A stretch of 64,000 nt of DNA, taken from Austropuccinia psidii (taxonomy: Eukaryota > Basidiomycota > Pucciniomycetes > Pucciniales > Sphaerophragmiaceae). Shown piece after piece: positions 10,858-22,249 of the stretch. The stretch spans positions 1 to 64,000 of the forward strand of contig JALGQZ010000019.1 of NCBI GenBank assembly GCA_023105745.1. Direction: 5' to 3'. The number at the start of each line of letters is the position of its first letter. Within the stretch, counting starts at the first letter, position 1. Under the pieces are notes generated by a model, which was not told where the DNA came from, did no database searches, and was given only the letters and a program-made list of their open reading frames with translations. Position numbers and translations under genes: made by a program.

Positions 10858-12088
10858 TTATCCTAAGAGTGGGGTCAAACTTCCTTTAACAGAAAGTTTT
10901 TCTTCAGTCAAAGGTGTAGAATTTCTTGGCATATGTGGTTCATAATTCTTATGAATTTGTTCCACATTTACAATGGCTTCATTCTTTAACTTCTGCCTTT
11001 CACTGTCACTTTTTTCTAAATGTGTAGCAAAATGGTTGGTAATCTCAGCTATTTCTAAGATATGATCTTTTAGAATTTCAAGTTGATCATTAATGTTAAA
11101 AATGGAAAGATCTTCCATTTCATCACTTTGACATTTACTCTCAATTCTGTCACATGTATTGATAATGGAATCAAGTCTGACATTTTTTAATTGATACAAT
11201 TCAGTATGCTTCTTGTCATTCCTTTTCAATTAACTGATATCTGATGTAATTTTATTTATCTTTGCATCAAATTTACCAAGTTCTACATCAATACTACTTT
11301 TTACAAAATTTATTTGTTTTATTTTTTGCATGGAAAAGTCCTGTTAATCCTTTCCTGCTCCTTGGCTGTGAATTCCATCAGAGTTCTGGCCATGTTGAAT
11401 ACACTGTCCATGGCTGAAGGCTCCAATTTGGGGATCCTGTACCCTTGTGGGTAAGGTCTGTGCCAATTGGCTTTGCCTTTGCCATTGCCTTGATGGTTCT
11501 TGGGACCTCTCTTCTTCTTCTGAGGTCCTTTGGGCTTGTTCTTGAACACTTCTGGAGCTGGTAGACGCCACTGGGGCCTCTGTCTTCAAATATGGAGTCA
11601 TTTCCAACTCTTTCTTCTGGTCTATGGATAAAAGACTTTGGTTCTTAAACCAATTCTTCATATTTTTGACCTTGACTTTGCAAGACAATGGGATCCAGCC
11701 TCCTAATAGTTCTATGGTCTTCTCCTGACCCAGAAAGCTCTTGATGTGTAAGTAAGAGTTCATGGCCCCCTGCCAAAGGCTTAGGCATATTTCCCACTCT
11801 TCTTCTTTGGCTTCTCTGAACCAATTTTTGTATTGGAATTGATATATTTCTATTGATGCCACCTGAAAATGGTTCAGCTCTGGAAATATTGCCATGAATC
11901 AGTTCAGACTCAGAATTCATGTCAAAATCTGTGGGTACAGACCTTGGGGAATGGCGGGCAACTCTGGCATCCTCCAGATGTGTCTTTCTTGAGGAAGACT
12001 TGGAACTTCTGGATTTGGTCTTGCCTCTTCTTTGTCCACACCCATCTGGTTGGACTGAATAGTTGCTTCCATTTCTGGTATGCACCAT
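10858..12088 (-). pseudogene. Gypsy gag N-terminal region
   Basis: It starts at the ATG at 12086-12088 (MVHTRNGSN). It continues through Ser/Arg-rich low-complexity sequence, a frameshift between the frames open at 11645-12088 and 11344-11895, a Gln/Ser/Arg-rich stretch (TSSRSVQEQAQRTSEEEERS), a stop after GAGKD (near 11344), and a coiled-coil-like helix rich in Asp, Glu and Ile (10858-11229). The amino-acid pattern matches gag of a family I recall as abundant in Austropuccinia psidii. No single product is possible. Confidence 0.85.
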
Positions 12089-12756
12089 TTTAACGCCAAT
12101 TTAAAGATAAAAGGTGAAAATATAAGATAAAACACACACCTTTTGGTGGTAATTTATTCTTTTCTGAGTTAAATAAAGTGCCCCTTTTAGCAACTTGCAA
12201 CTCAATACTGTCTTCAGATTCTGGACTAGGGATATATCTTTTACTGAGTCTTTTGCCAGCTGCACAGTATTTGATTAAAGACAATAGAGAAATTATAAAA
12301 GAGAAAAACTATTTTTTATACTTTTTTTTTAAAATATTTTTAAAGATTTTTGATAAGATTTATATTTTTTAATATCAAAAAAAAATATTCTTTTCAAAGA
12401 AAAAAAATTAAAATTTAAGAATTTGAATCAAAATTAATTCTGAGTAACTCAAAGAATAAGTTTATAAGCTTTTGGATGTGAAAAAGTCACATGTAAAAAC
12501 AGTATAAAATTAAACCAAATTCCTCAATGAAAAAGATTTTAAGACAATTTCAAAAATAAAAAATTTATTTCAACTTCAAATTGAAAGAAAAAAATTATTA
12601 AATTAATATATTTTAGAGCTTAGAAATATATTAATTAATTGCAAAAGGTTCAAAAAACACGTCCAAGCCTCCAAATATAAGATATAGGTAGGTATGGTAG
12701 TTTTTAGAACAAACAATGAAGTCTAGAATATGATTAAAGCCAAGTCTATGGTTAAG
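12089..12756 (-). other. Gypsy untranslated leader with small upstream ORF
   Basis: This is A+T-rich leader between PBS and gag. A 64-codon ORF at 12090-12284 (contains SKRYIPSPESEDSIELQ and KRGTLFNSEKNKLPP) has far better codon composition than the rest of the leader and ends just before the gag ATG. It may be a small upstream exon or a translated leader peptide. I cannot decide. Confidence 0.45.
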
Positions 12757-12774
12757 ATCACGGCCAGGCCCCCA
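12757..12774 (-). promoter_or_regulatory. Primer-binding site of the Gypsy element
   Basis: Two bases after the 5' LTR end (CTTACA) the coding strand reads TGGGGGCCTGGCCGTGAT. It starts with TGG, as expected for pairing with a tRNA CCA end. It is not the initiator-Met site (TGGTATCAGA). If a tRNA primes here it would have C as discriminator base. The first 12 bases recur in the second Gypsy copy at 63515. Confidence 0.6.
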
Positions 12775-12776
12775 AA

Positions 12777-14664
12777 TGTAAGATTTGACTATGAAACTGA
12801 TGATAATATTACTATTAATCAACAGTACTGTGTCTGTTCTTATGAAATATAATAATGAAATATTATTATAACCACAATTAAATAATAAAAGAATTACTTT
12901 TTTCACATGTTAAACACTACTAGTGATTTTAACAGTGAGCAGTAATTGTCTACAAGAAGAATTTGAAAATGAAAACTTCTTTTATTAAAATAATAAAATT
13001 ATTTTAATATATAATTATCTTTTGCAAGAATAATTATAAAGATAATTCTTGAACAAAACTAATTTTAGAAAAAAGATGTAAGAATTGAAGATAAATGACT
13101 CACTTATACTCCAAAGAACTTATTGAAAGATATAAGTAGAGAAATTTGACATAGAATTGTGGATTTAAGGGATCAAAATGATTTATAGCAGGATTACAAA
13201 GATATATAGTTGGATTATGTTATTTCACATCTTTCTTATTGAATCTAAAAGAATTAAAACACTTAAGAATAGTTTGACTAATACTTGCTTGTTGGTAACA
13301 ATGATATAAATGGATAATAAGATGATTCTTGGAAAAAACAGCAAGAGGAGGCCTCTTTTAAGTCAACAACAGCTCACAGAGGTGTGCCATGGAGCAAACT
13401 GAAAAACCAGTGAGTGAGAAAACAATAAAGCCTTTTTGATTATTGATTGCATCATCTGTTGTCACATATGATTATCATAATTACTTAATTGATGCTTTTA
13501 CATGACTACCAACCCCAATATGGTTAAGAATAAAAGGAGTAACATCTGTAAATCTTCTTCTATTTAAAAATAATCATTGCTTTCTCAAAGTTATCAATGT
13601 TATTGGCAATTTCATCACATGTTGTAATTACTGTGAATTTTTGAAGATTCAGTGTTTCACGTAGAATAGTCAAAAATGGACTGTAAGTAAAACTATAGTT
13701 CTTTTTGGTTGTATCATAGATAATAAAGCTTTCCATTTTTCCTTAAAGCTTAAGAGAGATTCATTAAAAATTGTATTTTTAATGAACTTTAGAAGATTTT
13801 ACCTCATTTCTACATAGAATTGCAAATATCAGTGTTTAACTGGTTTCTATGAGGTAAATCAATGGATAAAAGTCCAAAAAGGGTTTTAATTACTCTTTTA
13901 GGGTCTATCCATGGTAATTCATTAAGAATTGACATGGTTACAGAAGTCTAAGTAGCTCTTTACCTCCTTGGCACGTCAAAATAGCAGGTTATTTGCTATT
14001 TTCTTATGATTTACTGTAGTTGTAACATGGTAACCAAGTTCCCAAAGTGTTTTGGTTTACTAATTGGGCCAATATCAGCCATGGATCCAAGCTTTGGAGC
14101 TGTACACACCTCTGAGGCCTCAGAAGTTGGGTACCCTGGCTCTCTTTGATGTCTTTTGTCCCCCTTGCTTATTTTTCATGTCAAAATAGAAATTTAAGCT
14201 TAAAGTGAGATATCCACTATGGGTTTCCCAAAAGTCCATGTAAGAATACCATGATATTAAGTTCCCAAAGAGTGCATAACACTATTCTAAGTGTATATGT
14301 AGCATGGTATTTCTCACATTCCCATTATTTTGGTGTGAAATTAAGAAAAACAAATATTTTTATGGATCTTTTATGTGGTATTGATAATGTGGTATTGAAG
14401 TATTTTCCATATTACCACCTCAAAGAGTTGATTTGAGCTTATTAAATCTATGGAGCTACCCTAGCTGAATGTTTGTGTAGAATCCAAATCTGGCCTTAAA
14501 TCCATGGATTTACTTACTCAATAAAAAAGTTATTCATCTTTTCTGAAATCAAAAATGATGAATTTTAGATATATGCATGACTTATGAGTTATGCATAATT
14601 CAGAATCAATTTTTAAGATAATTGTGGCCTATTTGGGTATGGAAAATATACCTCAAGGCTCACA
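12777..14664 (-). repeat. 5' LTR of the complete Gypsy element
   Basis: This 1888-bp copy pairs with 4371-6247. It holds the same TG...CA ends and internal landmarks, including GAGAGCCAGGGTACCC (coding strand) and the TTAAAAGAGGCCTCC core. Differences from the other LTR are scattered substitutions and several short indels. Confidence 0.95.
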
Positions 14665-15831
14665 ATGTAACTCAATACCTACAGATTATTTAGCCATAAT
14701 TAATTGGCTTTGAGTCAAATCCAATTTTGAGTCATGTTTTGGTACTAGTGGTTCAACATCTATTGGGAGACCTCCTTTGTCAAAGAAGAATGGATTTCAT
14801 CTTATGGCCATTGAGGTCAACAAAAAATCACAAAATTGCCTAAAACTTAGTTCAAGAAGCATCCAAGATTGATGGTGAACATATAAAAATAAATATATGG
14901 CAGAAAAAAAATTCAAAAATTAAACTGGGGCTGTAATAACGGAAGAAGATGAGAGTAAAGAAATAAAATCAATGAGTGAAAATCTTGAAAGTATGGGTCC
15001 TTGCTATGCTGAAATGGATGTGCTCTTTGGCCACAAGCCCAATTTCACTCCCATTTCAAGCTATGATTCACAAGAAAAAGACAGCTTCAATGGTGAAGAT
15101 GATGTTGATGTTTTGCTTGATAAGGTAAGTTATGGTCTCTTCCTTTTTTTACCTGAAATAATCAATACTCATTTGCTTTTTAAAGGAGAATAATGGTTTG
15201 TAATCACCACTCAATCTGGTTCCCTTGCTTCATAATGAAGATGACTTGGTTCAAGTGGAAAACCTTCAAGATGAATCAGTAAGTATGTTTCAGCCTGACA
15301 CTGATGAAATCAATTGTTGATTATTTCTCCTTTGACAAGAAAATTAAATCCATAACACATTAAACACAAAAGAGTAATCAAGAATTGACGCCCAACTTGA
15401 ATGACAAGAGTGTTTCTAGGAAAAGGCAGATGGATATTTTTGCACCAAAATATGCAAATTTTCTTGAATCATGGAAAAGGGGTATGTTTTTGATTTATGG
15501 TTACTCTGATCAATCTTACTGACAAAATGCATGATTTGTAATCTGTGAAACCAGTGAAAATTCTTGTTTGGAGTGGAACAGGGAGAGGCGGAATGAAGAG
15601 AAAGCAAGCAACATGGAAAAGCAATGGTTTGAAGAAGTCAATTTGCAAAAGCAAATGGAGTTTGAGGAGAAGCAACATACAAAGGCATATTTATTTGAAA
15701 AATAAAAGTGGAATTGTGAATTGGAATTGAAGGAAAAGCAATGCCAGATGGACCTCACTATAGCGGCATTGTCATCAAGCAGGCCAATTGAGGAGCTGGA
15801 ACGCATTCTGACATTAATCAATAAAAAATAA
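14665..15831 (+). pseudogene. SANT/Myb-like gene of Harbinger-1, main part
   Basis: This is the rest of the gene split by the Gypsy element. The readable frame has AIINWL, then CFGTSGS and GFHLMAIEV, several stops, and a conserved block CYAEMDVLFGHKPNFTP. The homologous Harbinger-2 block is FNDMDSLFGYKPSITP. An exon boundary follows at LLDK^gtaagt. The C-terminus is rich in Glu, Lys and Gln (KQWFEEVNLQKQMEFEEKQH) and probably coiled-coil, ending TLINKK-stop at 15829-15831. PIF/Harbinger elements encode such a DNA-binding partner that brings the transposase to the ends. Assignment to SANT/Myb rests on general pattern and position. Confidence 0.7.
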
Positions 15832-17145
15832 CATATTAGGTATACATCAGGTGATTATTTGTTAAATCAAACTGATGTTTATGTTTAATTATTGATCTTA
15901 TGTCATGAAATATAACTTCACTTTATTACCAAATTGAAAATTCAATGTTTATGCGTAATTGGGGCACCAACTTGCAATTTCAATTTTATACAAAAAATAA
16001 TTAAAATTCAGTAAAAAATTGAAAATTCGGGCCAGTTTTGCATCAAGATTTTATGTGAAGTCTGTTCAAAATGAAATTGATGGCTCCCTCAATATTTCCT
16101 TTTGCTAAGATTTTGTGCCAAATATAAGTTGATGACCCCTTTATCTCTTTTTTTGAAATGGTATTTAATGTCATTATTTATTTATTCTTTTTAATTTTTT
16201 CATATTTTTCTATATTTTCCTTTTTTTTTATAATTAATTGTTCATTTTTATTTTTTATTTTAAGTTGATTGAACTTTCAATTTTGAAATTTTCCTTTTAT
16301 TTTTTATTTTTGATTTTGATTTTTGAATTCTTCATTTCTTATTTTTATTTTTCCTTTTTACCCCTCACTCTTCCAAAAGAATTCACTATTTTTTTAAATC
16401 AGGTAAGTGAATTTTTCTTGTTTTTATTTCACAACTCTTATTTTTTTCCACCTCATTATGATTTTTCTTTTTTTCATAGGTAATTTTTTTGAATTTTATT
16501 TTATTTATTTTATCCCTCCCCAAAAGGCTCCTGGGAGGTTCCAGGGCCTAGCCGGCTCAAATTGCGCCAAATAAATTTGGAATAAATTTGGCAGGCCTCC
16601 TGAATCAATTCCAAATCAATTACAAGGATTTTTTTAATTTTAATTCTAATGGCCTCCAGAGGCCATTAGCATGGTTTGTATTTCATTTTTTTTCTTTTCT
16701 TTTTTTAAATGATACAATACTGATGTACTGTCTTTTTTTTAATTTTTATTTTTGAAAATCATAATCTTATTTATGATTTTTCTTTTCTAATGAATGATCT
16801 TTAAATGCTGGTTTTTTTTCTTTTTTTTTAACATCATCATCATGATTCACTGATGATGAATTTTTTTCATTTTATTTTTTTTGAATCATAATAATTTTGA
16901 CTTTTTTTTTTGATCATTATGATTGCTGACCTTGTATTTTTCTATTATAATCATCATCATTAATAACTGATGATCTTTTTTTTTGCTTTTTTTTCAAATA
17001 ATAATCATGTTGAACTTATGATTATTATTTTTTTTGGATGATAATCATTACTTACCCATGATTGATTTTTTATTTTAATTTTTGTTTAAGCTTTTTATTT
17101 ATTTGTTAATATAAGGGAGGATCATTTATAAGGGTTTCTTTTGCA
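15832..17145. other. T-rich spacer inside Harbinger-1
   Basis: This is mostly T-rich low-complexity DNA with no supported gene. It contains an unusual G+C-rich patch at about 16517-16680, and short ATCATCAT-like runs before the next ORF. Confidence 0.6.
16646..16669. repeat. Perfect hairpin, 11-bp arms
   Basis: CTAATGGCCTC and GAGGCCATTAG are separated by CA. The hairpin lies in a G+C-rich patch (16517-16680) inside very T-rich DNA. No counterpart was seen at the equivalent position of the other two Harbinger elements, so it may be a small separate insertion. Confidence 0.8.
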
Positions 17146-18495
17146 ATGTCATTCAACTTCACCCCCCTTCCATCATCCTTGAAATTCAAAAAAAATGCTC
17201 CTCCTCTCTCTCACTCTTCAAATCATTTTGATGATGTCATAGTTAGGACTAAACCAGACTCAAAACATCATCAGAATGATTTGAAAGATGATGAAGCTAT
17301 TATTACTCCTCTTGATGTAATTGTTAGGACTAAACCAAATATAGGACATCATGAGGATAATAATACCAAATAAAATAATAAAAGAAAGCTCACCCAAAGC
17401 CAAAGACAACACATCCATGATTAAAAAAATTATGTCTCACCTTGGCCATTCAAACAAAGAATATAAAAACTTTTCAACCATTTCAATTGAAAAGAAATCA
17501 GACAATGCCTCATGGTTAAAACTTCCATCTCTCAACACTCTCCCCCATACTTATATACTCATTGATAAAGCAACAAAGAACCTTTTTCCTGTAATCATAT
17601 ATGAAATAACCCCTTTTGATAATTCTTCTGGGCACTCTCAAATGCTTCAAAACCTCATCATGACATTAATTTCCTTATCTCAAAATCAACAAGAAATTAA
17701 AACCAATAAGAAACTCCAAGGTGGCATTATGAAAGGTATTGGGTTTCATTCTGATTCAGATTCTGGCAAATCTGCAGGTGTGTGATCTTTTTTGCTAATT
17801 ATTTTAATAATTACTAACTAATTACAAAATTATTAGGTGTTTACTCCAGAAAACTAGGTTTAACTCCTCATCAACTTGAAACAGATAATAATCAATGGAC
17901 CCAACTTCATCAATATGACAAATTTGTTTATTAAAGAATCTCCCATTTTTCAAAATTATAAGCTAATGAAAATCAGTCATTAATGGAAGCAGCCAAATTA
18001 CCAAATTTCAGTCAACTTGAATGGACTTCTGCCAATCCAAAGGAAGAATTCAAATCATTTACCAATGTCATTGTCACTCAAGATGGATTTTTCAATAAGC
18101 TGCACCAAGATTTAAATGATCTCAATGCCTGGACTTATGGTATATTTTTTTTTGTATCAAAAAAATATTTCTATCCCCTTCCAACTGTCTTCACCCCCTC
18201 TAGAAATAGCTTGCACTTCCCCAAATTGAAAATGGAGATTGATTTTTCAAAAAAACCAGGCATCATGGAAATTCTTTGGAAGACATCAACTATGGTTCAT
18301 CATACAACAAAACCTCCTCCAGAAATTATCAATCATGACGAAATAACTCATTTTGGATATCCTTTTCAAATCAACCATAAATTATTTAATGTAGGTGACA
18401 AATTCTTGAAAATGACACCCACCAAAATTAATTCAAAAGTCAATGGGTACTTTGAAAGAAATATGCAGGATCAAAAAAGAACTAAAAAATATTAA
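17146..18495 (+). pseudogene. Harbinger ORF2, conserved gene of unknown function (copy 1)
   Basis: Function unknown. The first part has a repeated motif DVIVRTKP (near 17230 and 17314), then a frameshift near 17360. The second frame reads through IMSHLGHSNKEYKNF and GGIMKGIGFHSDSDSGKSAG to an intron at 17778-17836 (gtgtgt...attag), continues VYSRKLGLTPHQ, and after two in-frame TAA codons runs on as MEAAKLPNFSQLEWTSANP to GYPFQINHKLFNVGD and a stop at 18493-18495. The same blocks occur in Harbinger-2 (about 59163-60410) and Harbinger-3 (minus, about 51670-52860). No catalytic motif, signal or membrane segment is evident. Confidence 0.7.
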
Positions 18496-18600
18496 TTGTA
18501 AATAGTTTTATTTTACCAATAACATCTCCACTCTGTTGTATGCCATTAAGTTAAGTACATAAATCAATGGTCCTGATGAAATTTACAATTGACTATTTTT

Positions 18601-19891
18601 TCATGCCCAAGTAATTGGTTTAATTTTTTCACCCATATTTACCACATCTTCCCCAATGTTGTTATTGGCCAGATTTTCTGCATGTGGTGGATCATAATCT
18701 TCATATAAATAAAACCATTCATCACCAATTTGTGCTAACATATTATGTAAAATCGTGCAAGAAACAACCCAACTAACAAAATATTCAATTTCATGATTAT
18801 ACCTCATTTGATTTCACATTTCCCTTAGAGAAAACCACTTCCCCTTTAAAATTCCAATTGCATGCTTGATTCTGACCCTTGATTTTGCTAGACAGTAATT
18901 GAAAGAATGATTGTCTTTATTCTGTGCTACAACTCCCTTATATGCTGGAACAACCCAAGGAGAGCTTGCATATTCTGAATCAGCAAGTAAGTACTGATCC
19001 TTTTCATAAAACTCTTTAGGTGTTTGTGCTATTTTAATATGTTAATAGACATTCAAATCATGAAGTGACCCAGTAAAACCAACATGTAGAGCAGTGAACT
19101 GTTTGTTGATATTGCAAACCAGTTGTATTGACATAGAATACCTTAATTGTAAACAATCAGTAAAAATGGAATTAAGAATATAGATTCAACACCTTACCTC
19201 TTTTTGCAATCAAAATAGGCTTCACCATCATTGGGGGGACATTGTGATAATGGTATGAGACTCCCATCAATAAACCCAATGCACCCAGGGAAGCCTTCTG
19301 CTTGCATTACTTGAGACATCTCTCTTTGTTGTTCTATTCTTGGCCACACAGTCACTTTGCCCTTCAGCTTCATTAATATCTGGATGACTCTTTGAGTGTA
19401 CAACACAATAGCCTCATGGCTAATTCCAAATAACATTCCAATCTTTCCCAAAGCGGCCCCATTGCCATTTGATCCTAGCCTTGATAATGCCACAGCCAAT
19501 TGGATGGCAGGATTGTGTTGTTTTTTTGTGATGAGTTTTGAAACATTTTATCAGCTTGAATTTGTGCAACCAATTTTTCAAATGATTCATGTGTGGTCCT
19601 ACAAATCTGGTGAAAATTTTCAGATGATAATGTTTATAAATCATTAATGGTATACATGCAATGTGATGGATATCTTCTACAAGTATTGATGTATCTTTGT
19701 GATTTTATCATATCTGATAAGATTATATATTCCTGGATATCAGAATCACTATCAGAGCTGAGATAATCAATGAACTGCAGTGAGTTTAAGGTCTGAAGTA
19801 GAGGTAGACTTTGCAAAGCCTTGGGCATGGTAAATGAAGAAAAGGCCTGTAGTAAATGCAATTTGAAATCAAATACTTTAATAAATGACAA
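18601..19891 (-). pseudogene. ALP1-like DDE transposase of Harbinger-1
   Basis: This is a PIF/Harbinger nuclease (DDE_Tnp_4 type), convergent to the other two element genes. Motifs in order: LAVALSRLGSNGNGAALGKI, GISHEAIVLYTQRVI, GCIGFIDGSLIPL (first Asp present), EAYFDCKKR, an intron at 19142-19197 (gtaagg...ttaag), FTALHVGFTGSLHDLNVY (second Asp present), LLADSEY, and RVRIKHAIGILKGKW. In this family the third acidic residue lies where the Lys of IKHAIG is (codon 18865-18867), so it appears lost (Glu to Lys). In-frame stops follow TINDL (near 19631), LNVY and LREM. The stop contexts fit CAA-to-TAA and CGA-to-TGA changes. Confidence 0.88.
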
Positions 19892-20138
19892 GTGTATTCA
19901 GATTTTATGCAATAGAAGGAAAGTTTTATGCAATTTAACATTCCCTTACTGAGTTGTGTGTTTTAAACATGTGACTTTATGGGAAGCTAAAGGTGGGATT
20001 TTAGTACTTAAACATGGGATTTGGTACCAAAAACCTGGGTTTTTGTACCTTGAAATACCACACCTCTTGAGGTGTGGCATTTCTAAAATCCCAAAAAATT
20101 AATGTGTGATTTTGGCAAAAAAAAGTGGGATTTTGAGT

Positions 20139-20166
20139 GTGGTATTTGGTAACTTTGAGACCCCCT
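20139..20166 (-). repeat. Right terminal inverted repeat of Harbinger-1
   Basis: It reads AGGGGGTCTCAAAGTTACCA on the minus strand and mirrors the left end. It is followed by ATT at 20167-20169. A shorter inverted pair, CACACCTCTTGAGGTGTG, lies inside the end at 20059-20076. Confidence 0.85.
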
Positions 20167-21705
20167 ATTTTATTAAAACAAATTAAATAATAATTTTCTT
20201 AATTTTAATTTTTAAATTACTTCAAAAAAAAAAAAAAAGTAAAATTATAAAAATTAAGAAAGGAAAAAATTAATATTAATTTGTTTTTTTATTCTAAGTT
20301 TAACTATTAGTAATAATTTTTGAAAATAAAAAATTTAAATTGATCTAGTTTTATTTTAATATGTAAAAAGTTTTTTTTTTTATCTTTTAATTTTTCAATT
20401 AATTTTTTTTTTTTTTTTGAATATTTATTTTATTTTATTTTATCTTTAATTTCCTTTTTTTTTTTTCTTTAAATTTTTAAAACCTTTCTTTTTTTTTTGA
20501 AAAAAAATAAAATAAAAATAAAAAATTTATAAAATTTATTTTATTTTTATTTTTTTGTCTATTTAAAAAAAAAAAAGTTTAAAATAAATAAGAGTTAAAT
20601 ATTTTTATTTTTTTATTTCTTCATTTACATATATATATATATACATAAAAAAAAAATTATTCAAAAATTTCTTTCCATTTTTCTTTTTTCTTTTTTCTTT
20701 TATTTTTTTTTTTTAAAAAAAAAAAATTAAAAAATTAAAAGAAAAATTAATAATAATAATAATTGAATTTTTAGTAAACCAATATAAAAAATTTTTATTT
20801 AAAAAAACATATATATATATATATATATTTTGATCAAATTTTTTTGGTCAAAATAATTTAATGTAAAATATAAAAAAAAAAAATTCTTTAATCAAGTTTG
20901 AGGATATTATTTGAATTTATTTCCTTTTTTTTTGATGTTTTTTATAGTGGATTAATAATTTAAAATGTCTGAAGGATTTTCTTAGAAAAAAAAAAAAAAA
21001 AAAATTTTTTCGTTTTTTTTTTGTTTTTATAATAAAATTATTTCCTTTTAGAAAAAATTGTTAAAAAAAAAAAACAAAAAAATTGAAAGATTTTATTTAT
21101 GTTTTATTATCAAAATTCTTAAATTAGTTTAAAAAAAATCCTTAATAATAATTTAAAAGTTTAATTTCTTTTTTTTTAAAAAAAAAAAAAATAAATAAAT
21201 ACAAAAGAGAAAAAATTACTATTTTTTTTTTTTTAGTCAAAAACCATAGATTTAATATATACTTTTTAGAAAAAGGTATCATTTATCAATTTCAAGACAA
21301 GTATAAAATCCTCAACTATATCATTTAATTAAGCTTCAATTTTCAAGTCATAATATTGTTGCTGGACATAATCAGAAGAGGATAATATCTTCTCATGCCC
21401 TTAAAAGGTATGTTACCAAAATATCTCATCTAGCAATTAAATCTTAGGAAAACTAGAAAGTTCACAAAAATTCCATTCTGGTTTTTATAAAACCATGATT
21501 TAAGACAATTAATCATCAAGCAAATATGATATGGGTGATGAAGACTATGGCCTAAGTATGGATGATGTGACCCCTCCCCCCCCCCTCCACCAAAAAAGCT
21601 CAAACTTTAGTCAAGAGGAAACATATAAAATCCAAAAATTTATTATTATTATTTTAAATTGATTTTCCAAATTCATATAATACTTTTTATATTTAATAAA
21701 TTTTT

Positions 21706-21747
<42 letters not shown>

Positions 21748-21801
21748 TTAAAAATCATTAAAGAAAAATATTAAATTTTAAAATTAAGAATTTTCTTTAA
21801 T

Positions 21802-21836
<35 letters not shown>

Positions 21837-21934
21837 AAAATTTTAAAATTTTTTTAATTCAATTAATAAAAAAAAAAAAAAAAAAATTTTTTTTTTTTTT
21901 TATTATTATTATTATTTAAAGTAAATTTTTTAAT

Positions 21935-21975
<41 letters not shown>

Positions 21976-22240
21976 TCTTAAAAAAAAAAATTTTTAATTT
22001 TGAATTTGAATTTTTTTTTTTTAAATAGTTTAAAATTTGAAAAATAATTAATTTTAAAATATATCTAACTTCAAAAAAAAAAAAAACATAGAAGGAAAAT
22101 GTTTTTAGAGTTTTAAAAAATAGGTTATTAAAGAACCAAGTGACATTGATTCCAAAAATGGGTGAAAAGATTTCAGTGGAAGAAGAATAATCTATATTCA
22201 AGAAAGTTTTCAAAGGTCTAGTTGTGATTTAGGTATCATT
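20167..22240. repeat. Near-pure A+T block
   Basis: About 2 kb of A and T runs, including a poly-T of about 50 (near 21700-21745), poly-A runs (21802-21832, 21950-21975) and (TA)n near 20630 and 20812. A short less biased stretch sits at 21280-21620. I see no gene. The short ORFs here are composition effects. Confidence 0.85.
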
Positions 22241-22249
22241 TTTTTATTT

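Larger units (their letters stand above)
4371..14664 (-). mobile_element. Ty3/Gypsy LTR retrotransposon, complete but inactive
   Basis: A minus-strand element with two direct 1.9-kb LTRs encloses gag, protease, reverse transcriptase, RNase H, integrase and a chromodomain-like tail, in the order of Ty3/Gypsy chromoviruses. LTRs start TGTGAGCC and end CTTACA on the coding strand. Flanking pentanucleotides are ATGTC (4366-4370) and ATGTA (14665-14669), a probable 5-bp target duplication with one change. The coding region is closed by several stops and frameshifts. The LTRs differ by many substitutions and indels, so the insertion is not recent. Confidence 0.95.
4018..20166. mobile_element. Harbinger-1, PIF/Harbinger DNA transposon with nested Gypsy
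   Basis: The left end begins AGGGGGTGTCAAAGTCACCA. The reverse complement of the right end begins AGGGGGTCTCAAAGTTACCA. The trinucleotide ATT flanks both ends (4015-4017 and 20167-20169), fitting the 3-bp duplication of this superfamily. Without the 10.3-kb Gypsy insertion and its duplication, the element is about 5.85 kb. Gene order is a SANT-like gene (+, interrupted), an ORF of unknown function (+) and a convergent DDE transposase (-). All three are broken. Confidence 0.88.

Noticed and set aside
6390..12088. Endogenous virus of a host plant or animal
   Set aside because: LTR pairs, target duplication, chromodomain-like tail, lack of an envelope gene, and fungal gag type fit a fungal Ty3/Gypsy retrotransposon.
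16238..16483. Phe/Leu-rich ORF of 81 codons resembling a membrane peptide
   Set aside because: Its composition follows from a T-rich tract. There is no counterpart in the other Harbinger copies.
21950..22213. Phe/Lys-rich ORF
   Set aside because: It lies in a homopolymer-rich A+T block and has no family features.
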